Assembly (NCBI GenBank): GCA_002729725.1
Contig: PBYS01000125.1
Span: 29,508 to 93,507 of the forward strand
Direction: 5' to 3'
Length of the DNA: 64,000 bases
Origin: Puniceicoccaceae bacterium
GTDB lineage: Bacteria > Verrucomicrobiota > Verrucomicrobiia > Opitutales > Coraliomargaritaceae
In this document: in pieces, positions 30,261 through 40,079 of the stretch
Layout: the number at the start of each line of letters is the position of its first letter
Position numbering within the stretch: the stretch's first letter is position 1
Program-made: the position numbers and the translations under genes
The notes under the pieces: generated by a model
Databases searched by the model: none
Told to the model about the DNA's origin: nothing
What the model saw: only the letters and a program-made list of their open reading frames with translations

Positions 30261-30292
30261 ATCGCGCAGTCTTCGGGCTGCGCGATTTTTTT
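30261..30292 (+). terminator. Terminator after the thioredoxin-like gene
   Basis: ATCGCGCAG (30261-30269) and CTGCGCGAT (30278-30286) form a 9-base stem with an 8-base loop, then TTTTTTT. It separates this gene from rplY. Confidence 0.92.
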
Positions 30293-30477
30293 GACCATTT
30301 TAAAAGAGGCTACGAGGTGTTAGGGCTGGCTTTATGTGTGTGGCGAAAAGTCAAATTTACGCTTGATATCGAAAAATCCACAAAGTTAGGGTTGCTTTTC
30401 GTTTTCTCTCTTTTACTCTGCGCGGTTTTCTCAGATTCAAGCCGTTTCCCAATACAGCATTTTCAACAGATTTAGAC

Positions 30478-31119
30478 ATGCAACAGTACACACTTAATAT
30501 TACCAATCGTGAAGGCACCGGTCGCGGTGTTGCTCGCCGCCTGCGTGCGGAGGGCCGAATTCCTGCCTCTTTGTATGGTCAGGGCAATGCTCGTTCGATC
30601 TCCGTTTCTGCGGTTGATTTTCGCACGCTGAACCGTGAAATCGGCGGTGGTGCGGCTCTCGTCGAGCTGACTGATGAAAAGGGTGAGTCTGCGCTTTGCT
30701 TGGTGCAAGATGTGCAATACCATGCAGTTAAGAGCACTGTCGACCATATCGACTTCCAAGAAGTTGAGCGTGGCCATGCGTTCACAACTAAGATTCCTGT
30801 GCACTTGACTGGTGAAGATGACTGTGTCGGTGTTCGTAAAGGTGGTGGCATTATTGACCACAAGTCGCACGAAGTTGAAATCCGTTGCCGTCCTTCCAAG
30901 CTTCCTGATCACGTCAATGCCGACGTAACGAATCTCGAAATCGGTGAAGCAATCCACATTTCCGACCTTCCTGTTCTTGAGGATGTCGAGTATCTCGGTG
31001 AGCCCGCTCAAGTGGTCGTATCCTGCCAAGCACCTACAGTCGCTGCTGAGGCCGACGACGCAGTTGCTGCGGACGAAGTGCCTGCCACTAAGGTTAGCGA
31101 CGCAGACGCTGCGGAGTAA
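30478..31119 (+). CDS. rplY: 50S ribosomal protein L25 (CTC form)
   Basis: L25 binds 5S rRNA. The 213-residue product is the longer CTC type with an extra C-terminal beta domain. The N-terminal L25 domain has REGTGRGVARRLRAEGRIPA and LYGQG; the CTC domain covers about residues 95-185, followed by an acidic Ala/Asp/Glu-rich tail. It opens a long plus-strand housekeeping cluster and is 60 bases upstream of pth, the common rplY-pth pairing. Confidence 0.95.
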   Translation: MQQYTLNITNREGTGRGVARRLRAEGRIPASLYGQGNARSISVSAVDFRTLNREIGGGAALVELTDEKGESALCLVQDVQYHAVKSTVDHIDFQEVERGHAFTTKIPVHLTGEDDCVGVRKGGGIIDHKSHEVEIRCRPSKLPDHVNADVTNLEIGEAIHISDLPVLEDVEYLGEPAQVVVSCQAPTVAAEADDAVAADEVPATKVSDADAAE

Positions 31120-31179
31120 TTCTTTTATCTTATTAACCGGGTGAGCTGTCTGGCTTGCCCGTAACTGTTCTTTTACAAA

Positions 31180-31785
31180 ATGTCCATCGCGGTCATTGCT
31201 GGTCTGGGAAATCCGGGCACTAAATACCGCAACACCCGGCACAACATAGGTTTCGACCTTGTTGACCTGTTAGCTGCAAAGTACGGTGCTACGTGGAAAC
31301 ATGAAGCCCGCTTTGAGGCTGAAGTCGCAGTTGTCGTGCATCAGGGGCGCAAGCTCATGTTGCTCAAGCCGCAGACTTTCATGAATGCCAGCGGGCGCTC
31401 GCTTGGTGCAGCTTTGCGCTATCGCAAGCTGCCTGCGGAGGCGATGCTCGTTATTTACGACGATTTGACCTTGGAGCTGGCGCGCACGAAGCTCAGCGTT
31501 AACGGGAGTGCTGGCGGTCACAACGGTATTTCGGATCTGTTGACGCAGGTCGGGCCTGGCTTTGCACGTTATCGTGTCGGGATCGGTACCAAGCCGCATA
31601 AAGCGATGGACCTCGCAGATTATGTCCTGAGTCAGTTTTCTAAGGACGAACAAACCATTTTGGCAGATCGCGCTTCAATCTATCTGGATCAGATACACCT
31701 GATCTTGAACGAGGGGCTCGCAGCTGCCATGAACATCATCAACCAACGCAAAGCAATATCGCATGAGCGCAACGACCAAAAATAA
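31180..31785 (+). CDS. pth: Peptidyl-tRNA hydrolase
   Basis: Pth releases peptides from prematurely dropped peptidyl-tRNA. It is 201 residues with the family start VIAGLGNPGTKYRNTRHNIG, which includes the catalytic His (RHNIG). Also intact are the conserved PQTFMNASGRS and the helical NGSAGGHNGISDL. Its last 23 bases overlap the rpsF start, so the two are probably coupled. Confidence 0.97.
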   Translation: MSIAVIAGLGNPGTKYRNTRHNIGFDLVDLLAAKYGATWKHEARFEAEVAVVVHQGRKLMLLKPQTFMNASGRSLGAALRYRKLPAEAMLVIYDDLTLELARTKLSVNGSAGGHNGISDLLTQVGPGFARYRVGIGTKPHKAMDLADYVLSQFSKDEQTILADRASIYLDQIHLILNEGLAAAMNIINQRKAISHERNDQK

Positions 31786-32062
31786 CTACAAAGCCACTTT
31801 CATCCTCGACCTACGCGAATCAGAAGACGATTCCGCTAAGGTGATGGCTGATCTTAACGAAATCTTGAAGTCCATCGGGGCTGAGCCTTCTGAAAGCGAA
31901 GACCTCGGTATGCGTGAGTTTGCACGTGCTGCAGACCGTCGCTACACTCAAGGGCATTACATCGAGATTTATTTCGCAGCTTCTGGCGAAGTTCCTGCCA
32001 CTCTTAACGAAAAGTTGAAGCTCGATAAGCGCGTTAATCGTATCTTTACTCAGTCTGTCTAA
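31763..32062 (+). CDS. rpsF: 30S ribosomal protein S6
   Basis: A 99-residue S6 protein of the 30S platform. It has the fold's start YKATFILDLRESEDDSAK and the strand HYIEIYFAASGEVPATLNEK. The start ATG lies within pth. It is followed 21 bases later by ssb. The usual rpsR (S18) gene between ssb and rplI is absent here, so S18 must be elsewhere. Confidence 0.93.
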   Translation: MSATTKNNYKATFILDLRESEDDSAKVMADLNEILKSIGAEPSESEDLGMREFARAADRRYTQGHYIEIYFAASGEVPATLNEKLKLDKRVNRIFTQSV

Positions 32063-32083
32063 TTCTTCTTTTCGTCAATTTAC

Positions 32084-32575
32084 ATGGCCTCATTTAACAA
32101 AGTTATTTTGATGGGAAACCTGACACGCGATCCGGAAACTCGCGTGACGGTCAATGGGTTGACGATTTGCAAGCTAGGCTTAGCTGTTTCTCGGGTATTT
32201 TCCACTAAGGATGGCGAGCGACGTGAAGAGACCACATTCGTGGATATCGACGCATTTGGCAAACAGGCCGAAGTCATCACTAAGTATTTTCGTAAAGGGA
32301 AGCCTATCCTAGTCGAAGGGCGCTTAAAGCTGGATCAGTGGGAAACCAATGAAGGGCAAAAGCGTAGCAAGCTCGGTGTCGTGTTGGAAAATTTCCAATT
32401 CGTCGGCGGTCGCGATGATAACGACTCGAGCGGTGGCTCCGGAAGTGGGGGCAGCGCTGCCAGCTCTGGTGGTTATGAGCAAAGCTCTCCGCCTAAGCGT
32501 GAGTCTAAGCCCACCGCCAGTCAGGACGACTTTTCTGCTGAAGGGGACACCCTTGACGAAGACGTTCCTTTCTAG
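32084..32575 (+). CDS. ssb: Single-stranded DNA-binding protein
   Basis: A 163-residue SSB with the N-terminal OB fold (FNKVILMGNLTRDPETRVT, KYFRKGKPILVEGRLKLDQW), a Gly/Ser-rich disordered linker, and the conserved acidic C-terminal tip DEDVPF that recruits replication partners. It sits between rpsF and rplI as in many bacteria. The stop codon lies in a short tandem repeat. Confidence 0.97.
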   Translation: MASFNKVILMGNLTRDPETRVTVNGLTICKLGLAVSRVFSTKDGERREETTFVDIDAFGKQAEVITKYFRKGKPILVEGRLKLDQWETNEGQKRSKLGVVLENFQFVGGRDDNDSSGGSGSGGSAASSGGYEQSSPPKRESKPTASQDDFSAEGDTLDEDVPF

Positions 32576-32603
32576 CTCTCCTCTAGCTCTCCTCTAGCTC
32601 TAG
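32571..32603. repeat. Three 11-base tandem repeats over the ssb stop codon
   Basis: TCTAGCTCTCC at 32571-32581 and 32582-32592, then the near-copy TCTAGCTCTAG at 32593-32603. The ssb stop TAG (32573-32575) is in the first unit, so unit number does not change the protein. Confidence 0.85.
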
Positions 32604-32702
32604 TGCCTCGCATTTAGGCTTTTCTTAGCACCTCAGCGATTTAGTGGCAATACGCCGCAATTTCTCTTACTCATTTAATCACACATTTAATCAAGACGTA
32701 TC

Positions 32703-33206
32703 ATGGCCAACAATCAGGTTCTCCTCCTACAACCCATCTCTGGACTCGGCGCCGAAGGCGACACAGTCACCGTAAAAGCAGGCTACGCCCGCAATTTTCT
32801 GCTTCCTCGCAAGTTAGCTTTGCCGATCACGCAAGCGAACAAGAAGCATGTTGAGTCATTGCTCAAGGCACGCGAAGCACGCGAGCAAAAGGAATTCGAA
32901 GATGCACGCACATTGAGCGAACGCGTCGAGAAGACCAGCATTGCGATCGCTGTGAAGACAGGTGAGGGCGGTAAGATGTTTGGCGCTGTCACTGCCAACG
33001 ATTTGCTTGGCCGCCTAAAAGAAGAGGGTATCGAGCTCAGCAAGAAGCAATTACAACTCGCTGCGCCGATCAAGGAACTTGGTTCGCACACAGCTGCTGT
33101 TAAGTTGCACGCTGACATCGAGACAGAGCTCAAGTTTGAAGTCGTCTCTGAGAATCCGATCGAAGACGGTGCGGATGCTGAAGACGCCGCTGAAGACGAC
33201 GAGTAA
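32703..33206 (+). CDS. rplI: 50S ribosomal protein L9
   Basis: A 167-residue L9 with the N-terminal rRNA-binding domain (VLLLQPISGLGAEGDTVTVK, then AGYARNFLLPRKLALP), long connecting helix, and C-terminal domain with GGKMFGAVTANDLLGRLKEE. The acidic tail (EDGADAEDAAEDDE) extends beyond the normal L9 end. It precedes dnaB, a common neighbour. Confidence 0.96.
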   Translation: MANNQVLLLQPISGLGAEGDTVTVKAGYARNFLLPRKLALPITQANKKHVESLLKAREAREQKEFEDARTLSERVEKTSIAIAVKTGEGGKMFGAVTANDLLGRLKEEGIELSKKQLQLAAPIKELGSHTAAVKLHADIETELKFEVVSENPIEDGADAEDAAEDDE

Positions 33207-33243
33207 TTAGCAGGCACTTGTCGTATAGACAAATTCCAATACG

Positions 33244-34686
33244 ATGCCGCCTGATTCTAACTCTAAGTTTGATCGTAATCGCTCGGATCGAAACTTTAAG
33301 GGGAAGCGCAAGTCATTGTCTAAGGACGATGCCGTGCGCGTGCCGCCTCACAGTATCGAAGCCGAGGAGGGGCTGATCGCTGCCTGTCTGCTGGACGGTG
33401 GCCGCGAGATCTTGACCGAATGTATCGAGTCCAAGATTGCTCCTGAGTTTTTTTACAAGACAGCGCACGAAGAGCTCTTTCGTGCGCTGCTTGCGCTTTA
33501 TGCGACCGGGGACCCGATCGATGAGATCCTCCTGCTCGACTATTTGCGCAAAAATGGCCTCGAAGAAGAGGTCGGTGGTATCGCCACCATTTATGCGATC
33601 CAAGATCGTATCGAAACGGCAGCTCACGCGCGCTATTTCGCGAAGATCGTGCATGAGAAATATCTCTTGCGCCGCTTGATTCGAACCTCACGCGAGGCGA
33701 TCGAGGCCTGCTATGAGCAGCAGGATGACATGACGACCTTCGTGGAGAAGATCGAGCAAGACATTTTTGAAATCAGTCGCGACCGCATTACAGACGCGGC
33801 AATCCCCATCCGTCAGTCGCTCGACGAGGCCGTTGCCGATATTCACGCGCTGTTAAATGGGCGCGATGATGCCGATGGCGTACTTTCCGGCTTCCGTGAT
33901 CTCGATGGAATGACTTATGGTTTCCACCCCGGGCAGATGATCGTGCTCGCTGCGCGTCCTTCTGTCGGTAAGACCAGTTTGGCCATGAACTTTGCCGAGC
34001 ACGCGATGATTCCTGATGGAGGTCGCAAACCCGCTGGCGTTATTGTATTTAGTTTGGAAATGACGGCTGCGCAGCTTGCGATGCGTTTGATTTGCAGCCG
34101 TGCGCGCGTGGATATGAAGCGCATTCGTGACCGGGTGATTTCCAAGCAAGACTCTGCCGATATCGCTACTACCGTGAAGGAGCTGAAAGAGGCTCCACTC
34201 TGGATCGACGACGGCTCGACCTCCACCATTCTTGATATTCGCGCCAAGGCGCGTCGTTTGCATACAAAGAATCCGCTGGGCCTAGTCGTGGTTGATTACC
34301 TGCAGCTAATTAAAGGCACTGATAGTCGTATGCAGCGTGAGCAGCAGATTGCTGATATTTCGCGCGGAATGAAGGGCATGGCCAAAGAGCTGAATGTGCC
34401 CGTAGTTGTTTTGAGTCAGCTGAATCGTGAGTCGGAAAAAGAAAATCGTGCCCCACGTCTGTCTGACTTGCGTGAGTCTGGTTCGATCGAGCAAGACGCC
34501 GACGTTGTGATGCTGCTCCATCGCCCGAAAAAGAGTGACGATGATGAGACTGTCGAAGGGGGCGGACTCTATAATGAGCACGAGCATATTAAATTAATCG
34601 TTGCCAAACAGCGTAATGGCCCCGTAGGTGAAATAGACCTGACATTTGTCCGTCGTTATACACGCTACGAGAACTTTCACCAATAA
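33244..34686 (+). CDS. dnaB: Replicative DNA helicase DnaB
   Basis: The hexameric 5'-3' helicase of the replication fork, 480 residues. The N-terminal primase-interacting domain starts at [20 protein letters not shown]. The RecA-like domain has Walker [19 protein letters not shown], Walker [13 protein letters not shown], and the downstream [20 protein letters not shown] plus [18 protein letters not shown]. The first 30 residues are basic and low complexity, so the exact start is uncertain. No intein is present. Confidence 0.97.
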   Translation: MPPDSNSKFDRNRSDRNFKGKRKSLSKDDAVRVPPHSIEAEEGLIAACLLDGGREILTECIESKIAPEFFYKTAHEELFRALLALYATGDPIDEILLLDYLRKNGLEEEVGGIATIYAIQDRIETAAHARYFAKIVHEKYLLRRLIRTSREAIEACYEQQDDMTTFVEKIEQDIFEISRDRITDAAIPIRQSLDEAVADIHALLNGRDDADGVLSGFRDLDGMTYGFHPGQMIVLAARPSVGKTSLAMNFAEHAMIPDGGRKPAGVIVFSLEMTAAQLAMRLICSRARVDMKRIRDRVISKQDSADIATTVKELKEAPLWIDDGSTSTILDIRAKARRLHTKNPLGLVVVDYLQLIKGTDSRMQREQQIADISRGMKGMAKELNVPVVVLSQLNRESEKENRAPRLSDLRESGSIEQDADVVMLLHRPKKSDDDETVEGGGLYNEHEHIKLIVAKQRNGPVGEIDLTFVRRYTRYENFHQ

Positions 34687-34720
34687 AGGCGTTTAGCCAT
34701 CAAGCCGTCACTCTTTACAG

Positions 34721-37111
34721 ATGCGAATTATCCAGACTCTTCTCTTTGCTGTCACCAGCTTGCTCGTGCTCGGTATGCCGATTCAATCCATTGTGGCGCA
34801 GGAGGCTGAAAGCTATCCCGTCATTAACAAGGTTATGACCGAGTTTAATGGTTTTCGTGCTGCCAGCGATCAGTTCATCTTTAGTAACGTGCAACTGCGC
34901 CCCGGGATGAATTACAACCCGGCTCTACTGGACCAGTCGATTCGCACTCTGTATGGCACTGGGCGCTTTGAGTTCGTGGAGGCACGTGTGGACAAGGCTG
35001 AGAATGAGACGATTAACTTAGTCTTCCAGTTGGTCTCAAAATATACCATCGAGCGCATCCGTTTCGTGGGCAATGAGGCTTATTCGGATTCACGTTTGGC
35101 CTCCAAGGCTGAGATTGAGAGCGGCTCGCCGCTCGATGAGTATACGGTGAGTGTTGGTGCTGATGCGATTGCCACCTATTATGTCGAAAAAGGCTTTCCT
35201 GATGTAGAGGTGGATTACCGTATCGAACGTGACGAGCAGACAGGTTACGCAGTGGTGTTTTACGACATCGACGAGGGCGGCAAAGTCCGCATTGAAGAGA
35301 TTAATTTCGTGGGCAACGAAGCGATCAGTTCTAAAACGCTGCGTAAGCAACTCGAAACTGCCCAGCATAACTGGCTCTCCTGGCTGCTTGGCTCTGGTAA
35401 GTTCGATGAGAAGAAATTTAAAGAAGACCTAAAGACACTACGCGAATTTTATCGCGATGCCGGCTATCTTGACTGTGAGATCAATGAAGATCAGGTTGAA
35501 ATCGACTTTATCGAGGACGACGAAATTGTGATCACGATCCCTGTGGTTGAGGGCCAGCTTTATTTTCTTGGTGAGTTTACTGTTGAAGGTGCCACCATTT
35601 ACACGCCCACAGAACTCTTGAGCGCGGTGCGTTTAGAGACTAGCAGCCCATTCTCGCCGAAAGAGGTGGATGAGGCGGCCACTGCGATTCGCGAGTATTA
35701 TACCTCCAACGGCTACCTCGACACTCGCGTGCGCGCTGAGCGTGTACCCAACATGCAGACACGTCAGATTGATGTGGTCTTCCGTATTAGTGAGAGCGAG
35801 AAGTTTTACGTCGAGTCGATTAAGATCGAAGGTAATACCAAGACGAAGGCGCGCGTCATCGTGCGTGAGTTAGCGCTCAGCCCCGGCGATGTATTTGACC
35901 GCAAACGAATGGAAGTGAGCCAGCGCCGTTTGGAGAACACCAGTTACTTCGAAGATGTTCGCTTGAATCCTGAACCGACGAATGTTCCAGGACGAAAGGA
36001 TCTTGGCATCACACTGCGCGAAGGTCGTACGGGGAATTTTACCTTTGGTGCGGGCTTTGGCTCTGTCGAAAGTGCAGTGGTTTACTTTGAAATGTCGCAG
36101 GGTAATTTTGATCTGTTCAATTGGCGCGATGGCTTTCAGGGCGATGGCCAAAAGTTCCGTTTCCGTGCCTCCTTGGGCACGAGTAGTAATCAGATCCTGA
36201 TCGCATTTGAGGAGCCATGGCTCTTCGAGCAGCGTCTCGCTTTTGGTGTGGAGCTTTACCGTACTGAATCCGATTATAATAGTGCGGATTACAATGAGTT
36301 GCGCACTGGCTTCGAACTATACCTGCGTCGCCGTCTCTTCGAGTTGGTGGAAGCACGACTGTCCTATCGTCTTGAACTGGTGGAGATCTTTGATGTCGAC
36401 CGCAACCCTGACTCAACATTGGGAGGCTCTGATATCAACGATGATGGTAGCGTAGAGAATGATGGCATCGCCGATGTCTTTCAGAGTGCGGAGGGTGAAG
36501 ACTTGGTCTCCAAGGTCGGTTTGACCTTCCTGCGTGATAATCGCGAGACGCTGGTGTTCACGCGTAAGGGCAACCGCTCCAGCCTGAGCTTTGAATATGC
36601 AGGAATCGGTGGTGATGTGAACTATTACAAGATGGAAGGGCGCACTGCGCACTTCATTCCGACCTTCGACACCTTCAAGCAGTCTTTGTCGATTCTCGCT
36701 CGTGCCGGTAGTGTCACGCCTTTGGGGGATAATGATATCGTTCCTTTCTACGATCGCTTCTATTTGGGAGGGCCCGATACCTTGCGTGGCTTCGACTACC
36801 GTGAGGTGGGCCCACGTGACCCCGACGATGATGATGAATCTGTCGGGGGGAACTCCTATTCAATGGTTTCTTTTGAATATGCTTTCAGAATTGCGGAACC
36901 TTTAGGGCTGGTTGTTTTCTATGACTGGGGATTTGTTAATGAAAATGACCTTGATTTTAGTATGTCAGACTACGCCGATAACTGGGGTGTGGGTGCGCGC
37001 ATTATGCTCATGGGCTCGCCGCTCAAGTTGGATCTCGGTATTCCCATTACATCCCCCGAAGGTGCCGGTGGTGGCACACAGTTTAATTTTTCCTTTGGCA
37101 CACGCTTCTAG
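34721..37111 (+). CDS. bamA: Outer-membrane protein assembly factor BamA
   Basis: The core of the BAM complex that inserts beta-barrel proteins. It is 796 residues: signal peptide to about residue 27, five POTRA repeats (boundaries marked by [34 protein letters not shown] and [16 protein letters not shown]), and a C-terminal 16-strand barrel. The barrel contains [15 protein letters not shown], the L/V-RGF motif of loop 6, and ends with aromatic FNFSFGTRF. It is followed 42 bases later by skp, as in many Gram-negatives. Confidence 0.96.
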   Translation: MRIIQTLLFAVTSLLVLGMPIQSIVAQEAESYPVINKVMTEFNGFRAASDQFIFSNVQLRPGMNYNPALLDQSIRTLYGTGRFEFVEARVDKAENETINLVFQLVSKYTIERIRFVGNEAYSDSRLASKAEIESGSPLDEYTVSVGADAIATYYVEKGFPDVEVDYRIERDEQTGYAVVFYDIDEGGKVRIEEINFVGNEAISSKTLRKQLETAQHNWLSWLLGSGKFDEKKFKEDLKTLREFYRDAGYLDCEINEDQVEIDFIEDDEIVITIPVVEGQLYFLGEFTVEGATIYTPTELLSAVRLETSSPFSPKEVDEAATAIREYYTSNGYLDTRVRAERVPNMQTRQIDVVFRISESEKFYVESIKIEGNTKTKARVIVRELALSPGDVFDRKRMEVSQRRLENTSYFEDVRLNPEPTNVPGRKDLGITLREGRTGNFTFGAGFGSVESAVVYFEMSQGNFDLFNWRDGFQGDGQKFRFRASLGTSSNQILIAFEEPWLFEQRLAFGVELYRTESDYNSADYNELRTGFELYLRRRLFELVEARLSYRLELVEIFDVDRNPDSTLGGSDINDDGSVENDGIADVFQSAEGEDLVSKVGLTFLRDNRETLVFTRKGNRSSLSFEYAGIGGDVNYYKMEGRTAHFIPTFDTFKQSLSILARAGSVTPLGDNDIVPFYDRFYLGGPDTLRGFDYREVGPRDPDDDDESVGGNSYSMVSFEYAFRIAEPLGLVVFYDWGFVNENDLDFSMSDYADNWGVGARIMLMGSPLKLDLGIPITSPEGAGGGTQFNFSFGTRF

Positions 37112-37153
37112 TGCTGCTTCACTCTAACGTCTCAAACCCATAATACATATTAT

Positions 37154-37696
37154 ATGAAAAAAATCACTACTCTTATTCTTGCTTCGCTTGTAGTTGCTAC
37201 AGGTCTATTCGCGCAAAAGACTCCCGTAGTCGGCGTCGTCGATGTGCAACGCGTGCTTGCTGATTACTCTGCGTTCCAAGCAGCTGTTGAAAAAGTAAAG
37301 GGCTCCGTCGCTCCTGTTGAAGAAGAAATGAAGAAGATGCAGGCCAATATCGAAGCGATTGTTTCTGAAGGCCGCACCATCGAAACTAAAGCCAAGAACC
37401 CAGCAGCTAGCGCCGAAGCGCGCGCTGAAGCGCAAGGCCAAGTCAATGAGCTGCAACAGAAGCTGCAACAAGCTCAAGGCGAACTGCAACAGTTCCGCCA
37501 GCAGGCGCAGCAACTTGCTCAAAAGGGCCAGCAAGAAGAGCTCGCTCCTTTGCAAGCTAAGGCGGTGGAAGCAGTGAAGACTGTTTCTGAAGATAAGGGC
37601 ATCGATTTGGTCGTTCCTAAGAACACTGTGATCTATTCCTCTGATGCGCTCGAAATTTCCGATGCAGTGATCGCCGTGCTCAACGCTGGCAACTAA
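37154..37696 (+). CDS. skp: OmpH/Skp-family periplasmic chaperone
   Basis: A 180-residue exported chaperone holding unfolded outer-membrane proteins for BamA. Signal peptide MKKITTLILASLVVATGLFA, then VVGVVDVQRVLADYSAFQAA, the Skp start. A long coiled-coil rich in Gln, Lys and Ala occupies residues about 55-130 (the tentacle helices). The C-terminal strand KGIDLVVPKNTVIYSSDALE returns to the body. It is ended by a terminator, with lpxD next as commonly found. Confidence 0.93.
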   Translation: MKKITTLILASLVVATGLFAQKTPVVGVVDVQRVLADYSAFQAAVEKVKGSVAPVEEEMKKMQANIEAIVSEGRTIETKAKNPAASAEARAEAQGQVNELQQKLQQAQGELQQFRQQAQQLAQKGQQEELAPLQAKAVEAVKTVSEDKGIDLVVPKNTVIYSSDALEISDAVIAVLNAGN

Positions 37697-37720
37697 TCGT
37701 ATAAATTTTTAAATTTTCAA

Positions 37721-37752
37721 AAACCCTGTTCTCGCTTAGGACAGGGTTTTTT
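37721..37752 (+). terminator. Terminator between skp and lpxD
   Basis: AAACCCTGT (37721-37729) and ACAGGGTTT (37741-37749) form a 9-base stem with a 11-base loop and a T-run to 37752. lpxD begins 15 bases later, so lpxD needs its own promoter or read-through. Confidence 0.9.
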
Positions 37753-37766
37753 GTTTTCTACGCATC

Positions 37767-38816
37767 ATGGCATTAGCTTATACCACAACACGTATCCTTG
37801 AAATCCTCGGTGACGACTGCGCAGCGGTTGGTGCCTATGAGGGCACTATTCAAGGCATTGCATCTCTTTCCGAAGCACAGGCAGGCGACCTTTCATTTCT
37901 CGGTAATCCGAAATATCGCGCTTCGGTGGCGGATTCCCAGGCCTCTGTGCTACTGGTGCCGCAGGATTACGATGCGGCGCCCAAGAGTGGTCAGTTGTTT
38001 CTTAAATTGGAAAATCCCTCCTTTGCACTGGCCTTGATCTGCCGTGATATTGAGCTCAGTTTATTACCTAAGCCTGCTGCAGGCATACACCCGACGGCCG
38101 TGATTGAGCCGGATGCAGAAGTTTCGTCCGAGGCGAGCATTGGTGCATTTTGTTACATCGGCCCCGGTGCGAAGATAGGCGCTGCGACCTTGAGCAGCCA
38201 CGTATCAGTAGGGCGCAGCGCACAAATTAAGGACGGTGCTTTGATTGCATCGCGTGTCTCTGTGGGGGACTATTGCGTGATTGGCGAGCGCAACCGACTC
38301 TTGCCAGGCTGTGTAATCGGTTCCGATGGCTACGGTTACGAGTATTTTGACGGGGCACACCAACGCGTGCCGCAAATCGGTAACGTGGTGACCGCGGCTG
38401 ATGTGGACGTGGGCGCGAATACCACGATTGATCGCGCACGTTTCGGATCCACTCAAATCGGCGCTGGCACTAAAATTGATAATCAAGTGCAGATTGCGCA
38501 CAATGTGCGGGTGGGGCAACACTGCTTGATTGTCGCTCAGGTTGGCATCAGTGGCAGCACAACTCTTGGGGATGGGGTGATCGTAGGTGGCCAAGCAGGC
38601 CTGGCCGGGCACCTCAAGGTCGGCTCTGGCGCGATGATCGCGGGGGGCACCGCAGTCGTTAGCGATATCGAAGCACAAAGCAAGGTGCGCGGTTATCCTG
38701 CCATGCCTATGATGCTCTTTAATCGCATGGCGGTTCTACAACGAAAGTTGCCCGATCTTTTCAAAAGGTTTGATCAACTGGAAAAAACGGTGAAGTCTCT
38801 GCCTTCCGAGTCTTAG
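37767..38816 (+). CDS. lpxD: UDP-3-O-acylglucosamine N-acyltransferase
   Basis: The third lipid A enzyme, adding an N-linked hydroxyacyl chain. It is 349 residues: N-terminal uridine-binding domain (about 1-100), then left-handed parallel beta-helix hexapeptide repeats (ASIGAFCYIGPGAKIGAATL). The catalytic-region His is in IDNQVQIAHNVRVGQHCLIV and the helix domain ends GSGAMIAGGTAVVSDIEAQS. Its presence supports a lipopolysaccharide-containing outer membrane. It sits just after bamA-skp as in proteobacteria. Confidence 0.95.
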   Translation: MALAYTTTRILEILGDDCAAVGAYEGTIQGIASLSEAQAGDLSFLGNPKYRASVADSQASVLLVPQDYDAAPKSGQLFLKLENPSFALALICRDIELSLLPKPAAGIHPTAVIEPDAEVSSEASIGAFCYIGPGAKIGAATLSSHVSVGRSAQIKDGALIASRVSVGDYCVIGERNRLLPGCVIGSDGYGYEYFDGAHQRVPQIGNVVTAADVDVGANTTIDRARFGSTQIGAGTKIDNQVQIAHNVRVGQHCLIVAQVGISGSTTLGDGVIVGGQAGLAGHLKVGSGAMIAGGTAVVSDIEAQSKVRGYPAMPMMLFNRMAVLQRKLPDLFKRFDQLEKTVKSLPSES

Positions 38817-38830
38817 TAATTGAATGAATC

Positions 38831-39787
38831 ATGATGATGAAAGATAGCTCCCTTAAAATATTCAGCGGCAATTCCAATCCCGCTCTAGCGAAAGAGATTT
38901 GCAAATCTCTTGGTGTGCCGCTTGCGGAGGCTGATGTCATCAGTTTTCCAGACGGAGAAAGCTTTGTTCGTATTAACGAAAATGTGCGTGGAGCGGATGT
39001 GTTTATCATTCAGTCCACTTGCAATCCGGCCAATCAGAACTTGATGGAGCTCTTCATTATGATCGATGCGGCGCGTCGTGCTTCGGCCAATCGTATCACT
39101 GCGGTCATTCCGTTTTATGGCTACGCGCGCCAAGATCGTAAGGATCAGCCACGTGTGCCGATCACCTCTAAGCTGGTGGCCAATTTATTGGTATCCGCAG
39201 GCACCGATCGTGTGCTCACTGTCGATCTTCACGCACAGCAAATTCAGGGCTTCTTCGACATCCCGGTCGATCATCTTTATGCTTCGCCAGTGTTGTTTCA
39301 GTATTTGAAAGACATTGATACTAAGAATTTGACTCTCTTCTCACCCGACGTGGGCGGCATGAAAATGGCTTCGGCCTATGCTAGCATGCTGCAAGTGCCG
39401 CTCGGTTTTATCGCCAAGCGACGCACCAGTGCCGAAACAGTGGAAGCGACTTCTTTAGTGGGAGAGACCGAAGGTCGCGACATTCTATTGGTCGACGATA
39501 TGACCGAAACTGCGGGCACACTCTGCGCCGCGGCAAAATTGCTAAAGGAGCACGGTGCGAAGAGCGTGATGGCAGCTGTCAGTCACGGTGTGCTGAATGA
39601 GATGGGCTATGAACGCTTGGCTTCGGGGGTGATCGATCAGCTGATCACTACCAACACCACGCCGGTAGAAACACGCCCCGGCGTGCCTATTACCGTGCTG
39701 AGCGTGGCCGACCTGCTGGGCGAAGGTATCCGCCGCATTCATGATAATGAAAGCGTGACCGGCCTCTTTGATATCAAGGGATTCTAG
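38831..39787 (+). CDS. prs: Ribose-phosphate pyrophosphokinase
   Basis: It makes PRPP for nucleotide, histidine and tryptophan synthesis. The 318-residue protein has SFPDGESFVRINENVRG, the flexible loop IPFYGYARQDRKDQPRVPIT, and the PRPP-binding motif RDILLVDDMTETAGTLCAAA. Three Met codons start the frame, so the exact start is uncertain. It is adjacent to guaA via a small zinc-ribbon gene, making a nucleotide cluster. Confidence 0.96.
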   Translation: MMMKDSSLKIFSGNSNPALAKEICKSLGVPLAEADVISFPDGESFVRINENVRGADVFIIQSTCNPANQNLMELFIMIDAARRASANRITAVIPFYGYARQDRKDQPRVPITSKLVANLLVSAGTDRVLTVDLHAQQIQGFFDIPVDHLYASPVLFQYLKDIDTKNLTLFSPDVGGMKMASAYASMLQVPLGFIAKRRTSAETVEATSLVGETEGRDILLVDDMTETAGTLCAAAKLLKEHGAKSVMAAVSHGVLNEMGYERLASGVIDQLITTNTTPVETRPGVPITVLSVADLLGEGIRRIHDNESVTGLFDIKGF

Positions 39788-39796
39788 TCGTCGATT

Positions 39797-40030
39797 GTGG
39801 TCGGGCTTAATGTGGATACCTTTTTCCTGCTCTATTTGGGGGCAGGCTTTGTGCTGCTCTTTGGTCTTTGGTTTTATTATGATTGGCGCGACGGGCATAT
39901 CCACGATGCCCAGCGTTCGAAGGTCATCTACCATTGTATCAAGTGCAGCCAGATTTACACGGGTCCTTATCAAAGCGAAGAATGCGATTGCCCCCAGTGC
40001 GGCTTTACCAATGGTCGACTTAGGTTTTAA
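39797..40030 (+). CDS. Small membrane protein with zinc ribbon
   Basis: A 77-residue protein using a GTG start. One hydrophobic helix (TFFLLYLGAGFVLLFGLWFY) is followed by a basic stretch and two C-x2-C knuckles (HCIKCSQIY, CDCPQCGF) forming a likely zinc ribbon on the cytoplasmic side. It lies 9 bases after prs. I do not know a named family for it. The spacing suggests co-transcription with prs and guaA. Confidence 0.75.
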   Translation: MVGLNVDTFFLLYLGAGFVLLFGLWFYYDWRDGHIHDAQRSKVIYHCIKCSQIYTGPYQSEECDCPQCGFTNGRLRF

Positions 40031-40079
40031 AATCACTCTTTAACTTTTTAATTCATCATTTCAATTTCCTAATTTTCTT

